Position numbers and translations under genes: made by a program. 64,000 bases of DNA. It comes from Acetobacterium sp. (GTDB lineage Bacteria; Bacillota; Clostridia; Eubacteriales; Eubacteriaceae). Shown in pieces: positions 50,173-59,609 of the stretch. The stretch spans positions 1-64,000 of the forward strand of contig JAQUWM010000006.1 of NCBI GenBank assembly GCA_028692885.1, read 5' to 3'. The notes under the pieces are model-generated. The model searched no databases. It saw only the letters and a list, made by a program, of their open reading frames with translations, and had not been told where the DNA came from. Within the stretch, counting starts at the first letter, position 1, and every line of letters starts with the position of its first letter.

Positions 50173-50321
50173 CTTGATGCTGTCGACTATACCGATAAGC
50201 AGTACCGACAATTGTTACATCATGTTGTACGCATCGGAGCGGACACGGCAAAGCCTGTCCGATTCCGCGGCGAACAACAGATTAACAATTGGTCGGTACG
50301 GTAGTTTATCGACAACTTCAG
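50173..50321. repeat. 150-base imperfect palindrome of unknown nature
   Basis: Arms pair along the whole length around a centre near 50250: TGTCGA (50181) with TCGACA (50309), AGTACCGAC-AATTGTTA (50201) with TAACAATTGGTCGGTAC (50283), GTTGTACGCATCGGA (50224) with the matching strand at 50262-50278, and GGACACGGC (50241) with GCCTGTCC (50253). RNA from either strand would fold into a long rod with small bulges. It lies 2 bases after the rny stop and just before the terminator. Could be a structured RNA end or a palindromic mobile unit. Confidence 0.75.
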
Positions 50322-50322
50322 A

Positions 50323-51870
50323 CTATTTAGCGTAGTCGCTTGCTCTTGTTTCACGAATCAGATTAACCTTAATGTTCCCGGGATATTCCATTTCTTCTTC
50401 AATCTTCTTGGCAATATCACGCGACAGTAAAATCATTTCATCATCATCGACTTCATTTGGTTTAACCATAATTCTTACTTCACGTCCAGCTTGAATCGCA
50501 TATGATTTCTCAACACCGTCAAACGACATGGCAATGGTTTCAAGTTCCTGTAATCGCTGGATATAGGAAACCAGTGTTTCTCTTCTGGCGCCAGGTCGTG
50601 CTGCTGAAATGGCATCTGCTGACTGAACAAGAACTGCTTCCATTGTTCGTGCTTCAACATCACCATGATGAGCTTCGACAGCGTGGATGACATTTTTATT
50701 TTCCTTGTATTTTTTTAGTACATTGACTCCGATTTCAACATGTGGCCCTTCGACCTCATGGTCAATAGCTTTTCCAATATCATGTAATAGTCCTGCGCGT
50801 TTGGCGACCTTAATATTGCCATCCAATTCCGCTGCCATAATGCCAGCCAGATGGGAAACCTCAATGGAATGCTTTAATACATTTTGACCATAACTGGTTC
50901 GGTATTTCAGCCGTCCCAAAAGCCTTACAATCTCCGGATGCAGGCCATGAATTCCGGTGTCAAAACAAGCTTGTTCGCCAACTTCTTTGATATGGTTTTC
51001 GACTTCTTTTTGTGATTTCTTAACCATCTCTTCAATTCTGGCTGGATGGATTCGTCCATCAATGATCAATTTTTCTAAGGATAATCTGGCAACTTCCCGA
51101 CGAATGGGATCAAAACCGGAAAGAATAACTGCTTCTGGGGTATCATCAATGATTAAATCAATACCCGTCAATGTTTCCAATGTTCGGATATTTCGACCTT
51201 CCCGACCGATAATACGGCCCTTCATCTCGTCATTTGGTAAGTTGACCACGGTAATGGTTTGTTCTGCCACATGATCGGCGGCACAACGTTGAATGGACTG
51301 GGAAATGAGTTCTTTTGCTTTTTTATCAGCAACAGCCTTTGATTCAACCTCGATCTGACGGATCATGATGGCCGCTTCTCGGCGCGTATCCTTACTGATG
51401 TCTTCAAGCAGAATTTCTTTTGCTTCGTCATAAGTAAGACCGGATATGCGTTCAAGTTCCTTTACCTGTTCATCGTACAGACTGTCCACTTTTTCTTTTT
51501 TCTTTTCCAGTTCTTTTCCTCTTTTGGTCAGCGCTTCTTCATTGCGTTCCAAGTTTGTTAGTTTTTTCTCAAGATTTTCTTCTTTTTGAACAAGTCGATT
51601 TTCAATTTTCTGAAGCTCGGCTCGGCGTTCGCGATTATCTTTTTCAAGAGATTCTTTTAATTTCAGAGATTCTTCCTTGGCCTCAAAGAGAATTTCCTTT
51701 TTTAAAGTTTCGCCTTCTTTAACAGCATCATTCACAATTGTTGTCGCGGTTAATTCAGCATTCTTAAGCTTGCCTTCGGCAATATTTTTACGCACAAAAT
51801 AACCAATCACAAAAGCTGCGATAATACCAATGAATAAAATAATTATTATTATGTTGTTTATAATTTTCAC
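50323..51870 (-). CDS. rny: Ribonuclease Y
   Basis: 515 residues. One N-terminal membrane anchor (residues 5-26, [20 protein letters not shown]), a long coiled coil (about 30-200), a KH domain ([20 protein letters not shown]), and an HD domain ([36 protein letters not shown]) with the catalytic His-Asp. It starts mRNA decay at the membrane. Length and order fit the Firmicutes enzyme. An unusual palindrome follows its stop. Confidence 0.95.
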   Translation of the reverse strand: MKIINNIIIIILFIGIIAAFVIGYFVRKNIAEGKLKNAELTATTIVNDAVKEGETLKKEILFEAKEESLKLKESLEKDNRERRAELQKIENRLVQKEENLEKKLTNLERNEEALTKRGKELEKKKEKVDSLYDEQVKELERISGLTYDEAKEILLEDISKDTRREAAIMIRQIEVESKAVADKKAKELISQSIQRCAADHVAEQTITVVNLPNDEMKGRIIGREGRNIRTLETLTGIDLIIDDTPEAVILSGFDPIRREVARLSLEKLIIDGRIHPARIEEMVKKSQKEVENHIKEVGEQACFDTGIHGLHPEIVRLLGRLKYRTSYGQNVLKHSIEVSHLAGIMAAELDGNIKVAKRAGLLHDIGKAIDHEVEGPHVEIGVNVLKKYKENKNVIHAVEAHHGDVEARTMEAVLVQSADAISAARPGARRETLVSYIQRLQELETIAMSFDGVEKSYAIQAGREVRIMVKPNEVDDDEMILLSRDIAKKIEEEMEYPGNIKVNLIRETRASDYAK

Positions 51871-51989
51871 CTCCCTATAAACGATTTGCTATATTCTTAA
51901 TCTACTCATCATAACCTATATTTTATACTCTTTTGAAAATAGTGTCAAGAAACAACGGTCTCACACAAGAGGTTATTTTTAACAAATCA

Positions 51990-52018
51990 AAAAAAGAACC
52001 GCAAAAAGGTTCTTTTTT
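51990..52018 (-). terminator. recA terminator
   Basis: Minus strand AAAGAACC, 7-base loop, GGTTCTTT followed by T run, 30 bases after the recA stop. Confidence 0.85.
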
Positions 52019-52046
52019 GAATCGTTTTCCTGATTAATCCATTCTT

Positions 52047-53129
52047 TTATACGAGATCGTCATCATCGATCACATTTTCTTCAATGTCTTCAGGTTCAGC
52101 AACAATCTTGCTTGCGGCATTTTTTTCACGTATTTCTTTTTCGATCGCCTCGGCAACCTCGGGATTGGCGATCAGAAACTCTTTTGAGTTGTCGCGACCC
52201 TGCCCCAGTCGCTGCTCATTGTAAGAAAACCAGGATCCCGATTTATCGACTATCCCGAAATCGACACCAACGTCGAGGAGATCACCTTCTCTTGATATCC
52301 CTTTACCATACATGATATCAAATTCAGCCTGTTTAAACGGCGGCGCAATTTTGTTTTTGACAATTTTAGCCCGGGTCCGGTTTCCGATAATTTCAGTCCC
52401 CTTTTTCAAGGATTCAATCCGGCGCACATCGATTCGTACCGATGCATAAAATTTAAGTGCTTTTCCACCAGTGGTTGTTTCTGGATTTCCAAACATTACC
52501 CCAATTTTTTCTCGCAACTGATTGATGAAGATCGTTGTCGTGTTCGATTTTTTAATCACACCAGTCAGTTTTCGCAGGGCCTGTGACATCAGTCGAGCCT
52601 GAAGTCCCATATGGGAATCGCCCATCTCGCCATCAATTTCAGCTCGCGGAACCAAAGCCGCTACCGAGTCAATGACAACCACATCAATAGCATTACTTCT
52701 TACCAACGCTTCAACAATTTCCATGGCCTGCTCACCGGTATCAGGCTGGGCAACCAGTAAATTATCAATATCAACCCCTAAAGCTTTGGCATAGGTGGGA
52801 TCTAACGCATGTTCAGCATCAACGAAGGCGGCGTTTCCGCCAGCTTTTTGTGCTTCGGCAATGATATGCAAGGCAATCGTCGTTTTACCGGAAGATTCAG
52901 GCCCATAGATTTCGACAACACGCCCCCGGGGAACGCCGCCGACACCCAGTGCCATATCCAAACCGATGGATGAGGTCGAAATCACTTCTACATTCAATCT
53001 GGCCGCATCATCACCGAGACGCATGACGGCACCCTTGCCGAAGCTTCTCTCAATGTTTTTCAGCGCCGCATCTAAGGCTTTTTGTTTATCTGTTAATTCT
53101 TCATTATTTATTTTCGTTTTATCAGCCAT
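52047..53129 (-). CDS. recA: Recombinase RecA
   Basis: 360 residues from the ATG at 53129 ([20 protein letters not shown]). Walker A GPESSGKT, Walker [17 protein letters not shown]2 loop [15 protein letters not shown] and [14 protein letters not shown] are all standard; the C-terminus is acidic ([10 protein letters not shown]). It drives strand exchange and LexA self-cleavage in SOS. AGGATG is the ribosome site. The promoter and LexA box are at 53153-53205. Confidence 0.97.
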   Translation of the reverse strand: MADKTKINNEELTDKQKALDAALKNIERSFGKGAVMRLGDDAARLNVEVISTSSIGLDMALGVGGVPRGRVVEIYGPESSGKTTIALHIIAEAQKAGGNAAFVDAEHALDPTYAKALGVDIDNLLVAQPDTGEQAMEIVEALVRSNAIDVVVIDSVAALVPRAEIDGEMGDSHMGLQARLMSQALRKLTGVIKKSNTTTIFINQLREKIGVMFGNPETTTGGKALKFYASVRIDVRRIESLKKGTEIIGNRTRAKIVKNKIAPPFKQAEFDIMYGKGISREGDLLDVGVDFGIVDKSGSWFSYNEQRLGQGRDNSKEFLIANPEVAEAIEKEIREKNAASKIVAEPEDIEENVIDDDDLV

Positions 53130-53152
53130 TTGCAACCATCCTATCTTTATTA

Positions 53153-53164
53153 GAACATTCGTTC
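53153..53164. promoter_or_regulatory. LexA (DinR) box of recA
   Basis: GAACATTCGTTC, matching the Gram-positive LexA consensus GAAC-N4-GTTC, placed just downstream of the recA -10 and upstream of the start codon. It shows SOS control of recA. Confidence 0.88.
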
Positions 53165-53176
53165 TTGATTTGTTTT

Positions 53177-53205
53177 ATTATATCTATTTTATCAGTTTTT
53201 GTCAA
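53177..53205 (-). promoter_or_regulatory. recA promoter
   Basis: Minus strand TTGACA (53200-53205), 17-base spacer, TATAAT (53177-53182): full consensus. It partly overlaps the last codons of cinA and is followed by the LexA box. Confidence 0.88.
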
Positions 53206-54430
53206 CTATCGTTTTTCTAATCAGATGAAAGACTTTGTTAGCTGTTTTTTGTTGAACTATTTTTCGATCACCGTTAAAATGATAGTGATAGATGTTGGTT
53301 ATCCCATCGAAACACACCCCGATATAAACAAGACCCACTGGTTTTTCTTCCATTCCACCATCCGGACCAGCAATACCTGTTACGGAAATACTGAGCATCG
53401 CTTTAGAAACTCTTTGTAGATTTTCACACATTTCGGTGGCCGTTTCGAAACTGACGGCCCCATATTTTTCGAGGGTTTCTTTTTTTACCCCCAACAGATT
53501 AATTTTTGCTTCATTGGAATAGGTCACCAGTCCGGTTCCAAATACCCTCGAAATGCCCGGGTATTCGGTGAGTTGGGAAGCAATCAAGCCTCCCGTACAA
53601 GACTCGGCCGTTGCCAGACTGATATTTTTTTCCAATAATAATTTACATACCGTTTCTTGAAGAGATTCTTTTGAAAAGGTAAAGATATGCTCTTCAAAAC
53701 GCGATAGCATAATGGCCTCATAATGATCAAGCAATGCGTTAATTTCGTTCTCGTCATTACCATTTGCAGTAATTCGAATCAGTACTTCGCCCATTTTTGC
53801 ATAAGTTGCAATGGTCGGATTGACCTGGGTGTCGATTAGATCAAGCAGGCGGTCTTCTGCTACTGATTCACCAATGTCCGATAGATTATAATAACGGGAG
53901 ATCACTAACTGGTTATCGTCCTGTTTTAAAATCGGCACCACCGATTCTTCAAAAACCCGGGTCATTTCTCGCGGTGGCCCCGGGAGCATGATGATCATTC
54001 GCCCCTGTTCTTTTAACAGAATCCCTGGCGCAGTGCCGCAGGGATTAAATAAGATCTCGGCATTTTCCGGTACCAGCGTCTGCTTAAGATTATTGGGCGT
54101 CATGGTAAATTCACGGTTGGCAAAATATTCCATCAAATCTTCTTTTGTCTTTTCGTCCTGGATCAACTTTCTTTTGAAAATATCCGCAACGACTTCCTTA
54201 GTTAAATCATCCTGGGTCGGTCCCAACCCACCGGTAGTAATGATCAAATCACTGCGATTAAAAGCAATTCTGATCGCTTCTTCCAAACGTTTCGGATTAT
54301 CACCGACGGTCGTATGAAAATACACCCGAATGCCCAGGAGGGACAATTCCCGCGATAAAAATTGGACATTTGTGTTAAGGGTATCGCCGACTAAAAGCTC
54401 AGTCCCGACTGAAATTAATTCACATTTCAT
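53192..54430 (-). CDS. cinA: CinA competence/damage-inducible protein
   Basis: 412 residues. N-terminal MoCF-like domain (MKCELISVGTELLVGDTLNT, IITTGGLGPTQDDLTKEVVA, LPGPPREMTRVFEE) and C-terminal nicotinamide-nucleotide amidohydrolase domain (ATAESCTGGLIASQLTEYPG, VFGTGLVTYSNEAKINLLGV, SVTGIAGPDGGMEEKPVGLV). It deamidates NMN and cleaves ADP-ribose. The order cinA-recA is a classic Gram-positive arrangement; the recA promoter lies at the end of this gene. Confidence 0.94.
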   Translation of the reverse strand: MKCELISVGTELLVGDTLNTNVQFLSRELSLLGIRVYFHTTVGDNPKRLEEAIRIAFNRSDLIITTGGLGPTQDDLTKEVVADIFKRKLIQDEKTKEDLMEYFANREFTMTPNNLKQTLVPENAEILFNPCGTAPGILLKEQGRMIIMLPGPPREMTRVFEESVVPILKQDDNQLVISRYYNLSDIGESVAEDRLLDLIDTQVNPTIATYAKMGEVLIRITANGNDENEINALLDHYEAIMLSRFEEHIFTFSKESLQETVCKLLLEKNISLATAESCTGGLIASQLTEYPGISRVFGTGLVTYSNEAKINLLGVKKETLEKYGAVSFETATEMCENLQRVSKAMLSISVTGIAGPDGGMEEKPVGLVYIGVCFDGITNIYHYHFNGDRKIVQQKTANKVFHLIRKTIVDKN

Positions 54431-54497
54431 TATTTGTTTCCTTTCAAAGTTATAAACGGTTTTAATACATAATCACAATTATTGGAGATTTCCGCCA

Positions 54498-55037
54498 TTA
54501 CATTGAACGGAATACTTTTTTGTTCAGGATAATATAATCGATTCCGGAATATAGGGTAAGAATGGTCGCAATGAACATCATAATGGTAGCTGCCGGAATA
54601 TTGATCAGTGAAAATGGCCAATTGTTAAAAAGAATCAGGATGATGGCAATCATTTGCGAAATCGTTTTTGCTTTCCCCCATTTGCTGGCTGCGATAATAA
54701 TACCATCGGCCGCCGCCAATGAACGTAAGCCAGTGATGGCAAATTCTCTGGCAATAATAATAATGACCATCCAGGCTGGCACGGATCCCAACTGGACAAA
54801 ACAGATCAGTGCCGAGCAGACCAGTAATTTATCCGCTAGTGGATCCATAAATTTGCCAAAATCGGTAACCAGATTTCGGCTTCGGGCCAGATAGCCATCC
54901 AAACTGTCGGTTAACGCCGCAATGATAAATAAGGCTGCTGCAATCGGCTGATGGTATTGAAAATCGATCAGTAATGCAGCGATGAAAAAAGGAATCATAA
55001 CCATTCTGACAACAGTAATCTTATTTGGCAAATTCAT
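54498..55037 (-). CDS. pgsA: CDP-diacylglycerol-glycerol-3-phosphate 3-phosphatidyltransferase
   Basis: 179 residues, four to five membrane segments. The CDP-alcohol phosphatidyltransferase motif D-G-x2-A-R-x8-G-x3-D-x3-D is seen in TDSLDGYLARSRNLVTDFGK, then FMDPLADKLL. It makes phosphatidylglycerol phosphate for membrane anionic lipid. The start overlaps the end of rimO by 17 bases, so they are translationally coupled. Confidence 0.93.
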   Translation of the reverse strand: MNLPNKITVVRMVMIPFFIAALLIDFQYHQPIAAALFIIAALTDSLDGYLARSRNLVTDFGKFMDPLADKLLVCSALICFVQLGSVPAWMVIIIIAREFAITGLRSLAAADGIIIAASKWGKAKTISQMIAIILILFNNWPFSLINIPAATIMMFIATILTLYSGIDYIILNKKVFRSM

Positions 55038-56400
55038 TTTCGATGTCTCCTATCATATCATATTCTAAAGCGTTGACTATCTTAACGGTGTAAAATTTTC
55101 CAATTTTTAAAGACTTACCCTTGCTGTCAACAAAAACCGTTCCATCTATTTCCGGTGCATCGCCATAAAAACGCCCAAAGTAATCCTCATCTTCAACACC
55201 TTCAATGAGTACCTTCAGGGTTTTACCGATAAACCGTTGTTTATTGGCCTGTGAAATAGTTTGCTGAGCAGTCATAATTTCGTGATAACGCTTTTCTTTT
55301 TCATCTTCCGAGATTTGATTTTCGAAATCTGCGGCCGGCGTATTTTCTTCCTGTGAATATTTAAATACCCCCAAATGATCAAAAGACAACACGTTCATTT
55401 TTTTAATTAGTTCATCATGCTGCTCAGCTGTCTCTCCCGGAAAGCCGGTAATCAGAGATGTTCTCAAGACTGCATCTGGAAGTATCTGACGCATCTTGCT
55501 AAGCAGTTCACTGATTTGTTCAAATGACAATTTTCGGCCCATCCGTTTTAAAACAGCATCATTCAGATGCTGAAGCGGAATGTCAAAGTATTGGCAGATC
55601 GACGGATATTTTTTGACCACAGCAAGCAATTTATCGGTAATCCCTTCGGGATAGAGATACATCATCCGAATCCAAGTAAAATCAAACGCTGCAACAATTT
55701 TTTCCAGTAGCTCTGGCAAGTCTATCACTTCACTAAGATCGTTACCATAGGGAGCGATATCCTGTCCAATCAGAATGATCTCCTTGATCCCTTTGTCCTG
55801 AAGCTGTTTTAATTCATTAAAAATCTCCTGGCTGCGGCGGCTGCGATATTTACCCCTGATTTTAGGGATTATACAATAGGTACAGCCGTGGTCGCAGCCC
55901 TCACTGATGCGCACAAAAGTCGAAACCGTGCCTTCCCGGATATACCGCCGCCCTTCACTAATTTCTTTATCAATATCACCCAGAAACTGCTTTTGAATTC
56001 CGTTTGCATCATTAATCTGAAGCGCCCGGTGATCAGAATCAGATTGATTTTCCAGATAACTGATTAATTCCAGAATATTGTCAAAATGTCCAACCCCCAA
56101 AAATCCATCGATTTCGGGGATTTCTGCGGTCAATTCCTCATGATAACGCTCGGCCATACAACCGGCAACAATCAGCAATTGACATAAACCGGATTTTTTA
56201 TAGTCGACGTATTCCAGGATGTAATCAATCGATTGCTCTTTTGCTGATTGGATAAAACAACAGGTATTGACAATAATAATATCTGCCGCTTTGGGATCAT
56301 CGATAATATCACAATTTTTTTCTTCAATTAAACCCAGCATCATTTCTGAGTCAATGGTATTTTTATCACATCCCAAAGTCGTCATGTGAATAGTCTTCAT
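55021..56400 (-). CDS. rimO: Ribosomal protein uS12 methylthiotransferase RimO
   Basis: 459 residues. MTTLGCDKNTIDSEMM and NTCCFIQSAKEQS give the first two Cys of the N-terminal cluster, with VAGCMAERYHEEL, and the radical SAM site is EGCDHGCTYCIIPKIRGKYR; a TRAM domain ends the protein (LKVLIEGVEDEDYFGRFYGD). It methylthiolates Asp of ribosomal protein S12. The N-terminal TLGCDKNTIDSE type points to RimO rather than MiaB. Confidence 0.93.
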   Translation of the reverse strand: MKTIHMTTLGCDKNTIDSEMMLGLIEEKNCDIIDDPKAADIIIVNTCCFIQSAKEQSIDYILEYVDYKKSGLCQLLIVAGCMAERYHEELTAEIPEIDGFLGVGHFDNILELISYLENQSDSDHRALQINDANGIQKQFLGDIDKEISEGRRYIREGTVSTFVRISEGCDHGCTYCIIPKIRGKYRSRRSQEIFNELKQLQDKGIKEIILIGQDIAPYGNDLSEVIDLPELLEKIVAAFDFTWIRMMYLYPEGITDKLLAVVKKYPSICQYFDIPLQHLNDAVLKRMGRKLSFEQISELLSKMRQILPDAVLRTSLITGFPGETAEQHDELIKKMNVLSFDHLGVFKYSQEENTPAADFENQISEDEKEKRYHEIMTAQQTISQANKQRFIGKTLKVLIEGVEDEDYFGRFYGDAPEIDGTVFVDSKGKSLKIGKFYTVKIVNALEYDMIGDIENEFAK

Positions 56401-56406
56401 ATTTAC

Positions 56407-58875
56407 CTACTCTCTCTTTTTAAATTCATCTTCTGTAATCAAAATTTGCCGGGGCTTGCTGCCGTTGGGACCGGAAATGATGCCCCGATTTTCAAGATCA
56501 TCAATAATTCTACCGGCGCGGGCGTAACCAACCTGTAATTTTCGCTGGAGCATCGAAGTTGACAGCTGGTTGTATTCAAAGGCAATGTTGAGAGCATCTT
56601 CGAGCAAAACGTCCCCTTCCCGATTTTGCGGTTTTTCCTCGGGTTCCTGGGAAATAGCTTCTTCGATCGACGCATCATAGTGTTGTCCTTTTTTAGGTTT
56701 GACCGCGTCAATTACGGCATTAATCTCAGTATCGGATACATAGGTACATTGTACCCGGGTTGGTTTCGATTGTCCAACCGGATAATAAAGCATATCCCCT
56801 TTGCCAAGTAGTTTTTCAGCCCCACCGGTATCTAAAATTGTCCGGGAATCGGTGTTTGACGCCACCGAAAAGGCAATCCGCGATGGAATATTGGCTTTGA
56901 TCAAACCGGTAATAACATCCACCGATGGTCGTTGCGTTGCGATAATCAGGTGAATACCACAGGCTCTTGCCAGTTGGGCAATCCGGCAAATGGCATTTTC
57001 ACATTCTTTAGGTGAGGTAATCATCAGATCGGCCAACTCATCGATAACGATAACAATCCGGGGCAGCTTCTTTTCCCCCGATTTGGTCATCTGTTCATTA
57101 TAGCCTTCGATATCCCGAACGCTGGCCTCCTTGAAGAGGATATAACGATCGGTCATTTCTTTTAATCCCCAGTTGAGCGCATAGGAAGCCTTTTTAGGAT
57201 CGGTTACGACTGGAATCAACAGATGGGGAATAGCGTTATATTGACTCAATTCAACCATTTTAGGATCAATCATAATAAACCGCAATTCTTCCGGAGATGA
57301 TTTAAAGATAAGACTGACAATGATACTGTTAATACAAACACTTTTACCAGAGCCAGTCGATCCGGCAATCAGCACGTGAGGCATTTTACCGATATCGCCA
57401 ATGACATTTTCACCAGAAAGGGTTTTACCCAGTGCGAAGGTCAACGGACTCTTGCTGTTAACAAATGACGGGGTTTCGATAATTTCCCGCAAACCGACAA
57501 TTTCAGAAATATCATTTGGTACTTCAATCCCGACTGCTGCTTTTCCGGGAATCGGCGCTTCAATGCGGATATCTGAGGTAGCCAGACTAAGGGCTAAATC
57601 ATTTGACAGATTAACAAATTTATTGACCTTAACCCCCGGATCAAGCTGTAATTCAAACCGGGTAATACTGGGGCCAACATTCACCTCGACTATTTTAGCT
57701 TTTACCCCAAAATTCTTCAAAGTCTCTTCGATGATCTTCGCTTTTTTGATCACATCATCTTTTTTTGATTTCTTTTTAGCTACCGGCGGGTTTAAAAGCT
57801 CTAAGGAAGGAAAAATATATTCTTCAACTTCATTTTCAAAACTGAGCTCTGCCAAGTCTAAAATTTTTGTTTCATCATCAGTCTTTTTTTCCTTGTCTGA
57901 ATCTTTCCTGGCGGATCCGAAATCCTCGAAATTAGGCGGTTTTAAGAAATTTTCATGGATTATCATCGGCGCTTCTTTTTCATCTGCTTCATCGGCAGCT
58001 TCTTCAATAAAGCCAAAAGGATCCTGTTTGGTTTTCTTTTTTGCTGCGGGAATAAATCCCGTTACTGGTTCAAACAAAGGTTTGTCGGCCACTTCATTCT
58101 TCTGATTTAACTCATTGATCTGATAGGGTTCAAACAGCAGACTATTGTCATCATAATCACCGACCATGGGAATCAGGGTCGTCTCCGATGTCCGTTCCTT
58201 AGTCGCTTTAACCTCTTTTTTAATCCGTTGCTTATCACGGATCACATCAATTCGATCTTTAAGAAAATCTTTCAGGGGTGGTGAATTTTCACTTTTATCC
58301 TTAATCTGATCCAAATATTTTTTAAGCCGGTTTCTGAAAATAAAAATTAATATCATCACTGAACTGATCACAATCAGCAATATTGTACCTTTCACGGCAA
58401 ACAGCTTAATAAACAGGACCGCCAAAAGAATACCGATAATACCACCATACTGTCCATATTGGGCTAAGCTGAACAACTCTGTTATACGATAGTCCATCAG
58501 ATTGGGTGCATAAACAGTAACGCTAATCATCATATTCACAAACAACAAAAAGACTAACCCAAATGTCGTCGCCCAATCATCAATTTTATTTAAACACAGC
58601 ACGACCCCAAGGGCAAAAATGAAAAGTGACATAAAAATAGTGAGTGCCCCAAAACAATAACTAAATGCCTGACTGACTAAGTCCCCAACCATTCCGGCAT
58701 TAAAGTCGATATAGGCATAAATAGAAAAGATGCCCAAAATAATTAAGAAGACCCCCATTGCCATATTACTCACAGCAAATCGCCTCGTCGTTTTGGGAGC
58801 TGGTTTCTTTTTAGCTTTACCTTTATTTGATTTAGTTTGATTTGATTTTTTTGCGGTGTTTTTAGTTGTTGCCAT
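56407..58875 (-). CDS. ftsK: DNA translocase FtsK/SpoIIIE
   Basis: 822 residues. A lysine-rich start (KSNQTKSNKGKAKKKPAPKT), four membrane segments (about 32-180), an acidic linker (to about 370), an alpha/beta motor with Walker A LIAGSTGSGKSVCINSIIVS, Walker B RIVIVIDELADLMITSPKE and RIAFSVASNTDSRTILDTGG, and a C-terminal winged-helix gamma domain (YARAGRIIDDLENRGIISGP). It pumps chromosomal DNA at division or sporulation septa and reads KOPS/SRS signals through the gamma domain. It ends six bases before rimO. Confidence 0.95.
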   Translation of the reverse strand: MATTKNTAKKSNQTKSNKGKAKKKPAPKTTRRFAVSNMAMGVFLIILGIFSIYAYIDFNAGMVGDLVSQAFSYCFGALTIFMSLFIFALGVVLCLNKIDDWATTFGLVFLLFVNMMISVTVYAPNLMDYRITELFSLAQYGQYGGIIGILLAVLFIKLFAVKGTILLIVISSVMILIFIFRNRLKKYLDQIKDKSENSPPLKDFLKDRIDVIRDKQRIKKEVKATKERTSETTLIPMVGDYDDNSLLFEPYQINELNQKNEVADKPLFEPVTGFIPAAKKKTKQDPFGFIEEAADEADEKEAPMIIHENFLKPPNFEDFGSARKDSDKEKKTDDETKILDLAELSFENEVEEYIFPSLELLNPPVAKKKSKKDDVIKKAKIIEETLKNFGVKAKIVEVNVGPSITRFELQLDPGVKVNKFVNLSNDLALSLATSDIRIEAPIPGKAAVGIEVPNDISEIVGLREIIETPSFVNSKSPLTFALGKTLSGENVIGDIGKMPHVLIAGSTGSGKSVCINSIIVSLIFKSSPEELRFIMIDPKMVELSQYNAIPHLLIPVVTDPKKASYALNWGLKEMTDRYILFKEASVRDIEGYNEQMTKSGEKKLPRIVIVIDELADLMITSPKECENAICRIAQLARACGIHLIIATQRPSVDVITGLIKANIPSRIAFSVASNTDSRTILDTGGAEKLLGKGDMLYYPVGQSKPTRVQCTYVSDTEINAVIDAVKPKKGQHYDASIEEAISQEPEEKPQNREGDVLLEDALNIAFEYNQLSTSMLQRKLQVGYARAGRIIDDLENRGIISGPNGSKPRQILITEDEFKKRE

Positions 58876-59036
58876 TATGCTCCTCGAATTTATATTACAC
58901 GAATTTATATTAAACGATTATATAAGTTGAATTAAACAGTCTCACGTATGGGCAATCCGGATCTACCCGCACACTGCACATTTGCTAGTTGCATTTGTCG
59001 CGATTTAAATTTAACTGATATAATAAAGGATATGAT

Positions 59037-59064
59037 AAAAGGTGCAGGTATACCTGCACCTTAA
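59037..59064 (-). terminator. Terminator-like palindrome after dut
   Basis: Palindrome AAGGTGCAGG-TATA-CCTGCACCTT with a short T run on the minus side. It lies between the dut stop (59155) and ftsK and probably ends the pnp-dut transcript. Confidence 0.7.
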
Positions 59065-59154
59065 GATTGTGTTATAAAGATAAGATTGGAAAGCGGTGCA
59101 GCAATCAATGATAATTCATGACTTTAGCTTACTTTTAATGTTATCCGCAGCGTT

Positions 59155-59607
59155 TTATTTTCCGGAATGGCCAAAGCCGCCGTCGCCACGTTCGCTGGCT
59201 GCCAATTCTTCCGCACTGAACACTTCAACGAAATCGGCCTTAACATACTCAGCGAAAACCATTTGGGCAATCCGTTCGCCTGGTTCCAATTGATAAGGTT
59301 TATCCAACAAGTTTATCAGAATTATCTTAATTTCGCCTCGATAATCGGCATCAATGGTACCAATCCCGTTGACCAGCGACAAACCATGTTTAAGCGCCAA
59401 TCCGCTTCTGGCTCGAATTTGGGCTTCTACACCAATGGGCATTTCTAAAAAAATACCCGTTGGGATTTGATATACCTGATGGGGCATGATCATCATTTTC
59501 GAATCAAGATTCGCTCTTAAATCGACGCCAGCCGAACCAACAGTTTGATATTCTGGCAACGGATACTGAGACTGGTTGAGTATTTTAATCGAATAATGTT
59601 TAATCAT
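59155..59607 (-). CDS. dut: dUTP diphosphatase
   Basis: 150 residues of the trimeric dUTPase family: motif 1 SAGVDLRA, motif 2 IRARSGLALKHGL, motif 3 NGIGTIDADYRGEIKIILIN with the catalytic Asp, motif 4 ERIAQMVF, motif 5 ERGDGGFGHSGK. It cleaves dUTP to dUMP and keeps uracil out of DNA. It follows pnp after 2 bases, so the two are co-transcribed. Confidence 0.94.
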   Translation of the reverse strand: MIKHYSIKILNQSQYPLPEYQTVGSAGVDLRANLDSKMMIMPHQVYQIPTGIFLEMPIGVEAQIRARSGLALKHGLSLVNGIGTIDADYRGEIKIILINLLDKPYQLEPGERIAQMVFAEYVKADFVEVFSAEELAASERGDGGFGHSGK

Positions 59608-59609
59608 TA

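Noticed and set aside
57401..58105. Open frame of 234 codons on the plus strand inside ftsK
   Set aside because: Antisense to the conserved FtsK motor and linker; serine/phenylalanine-rich low-complexity product, no ribosome site.
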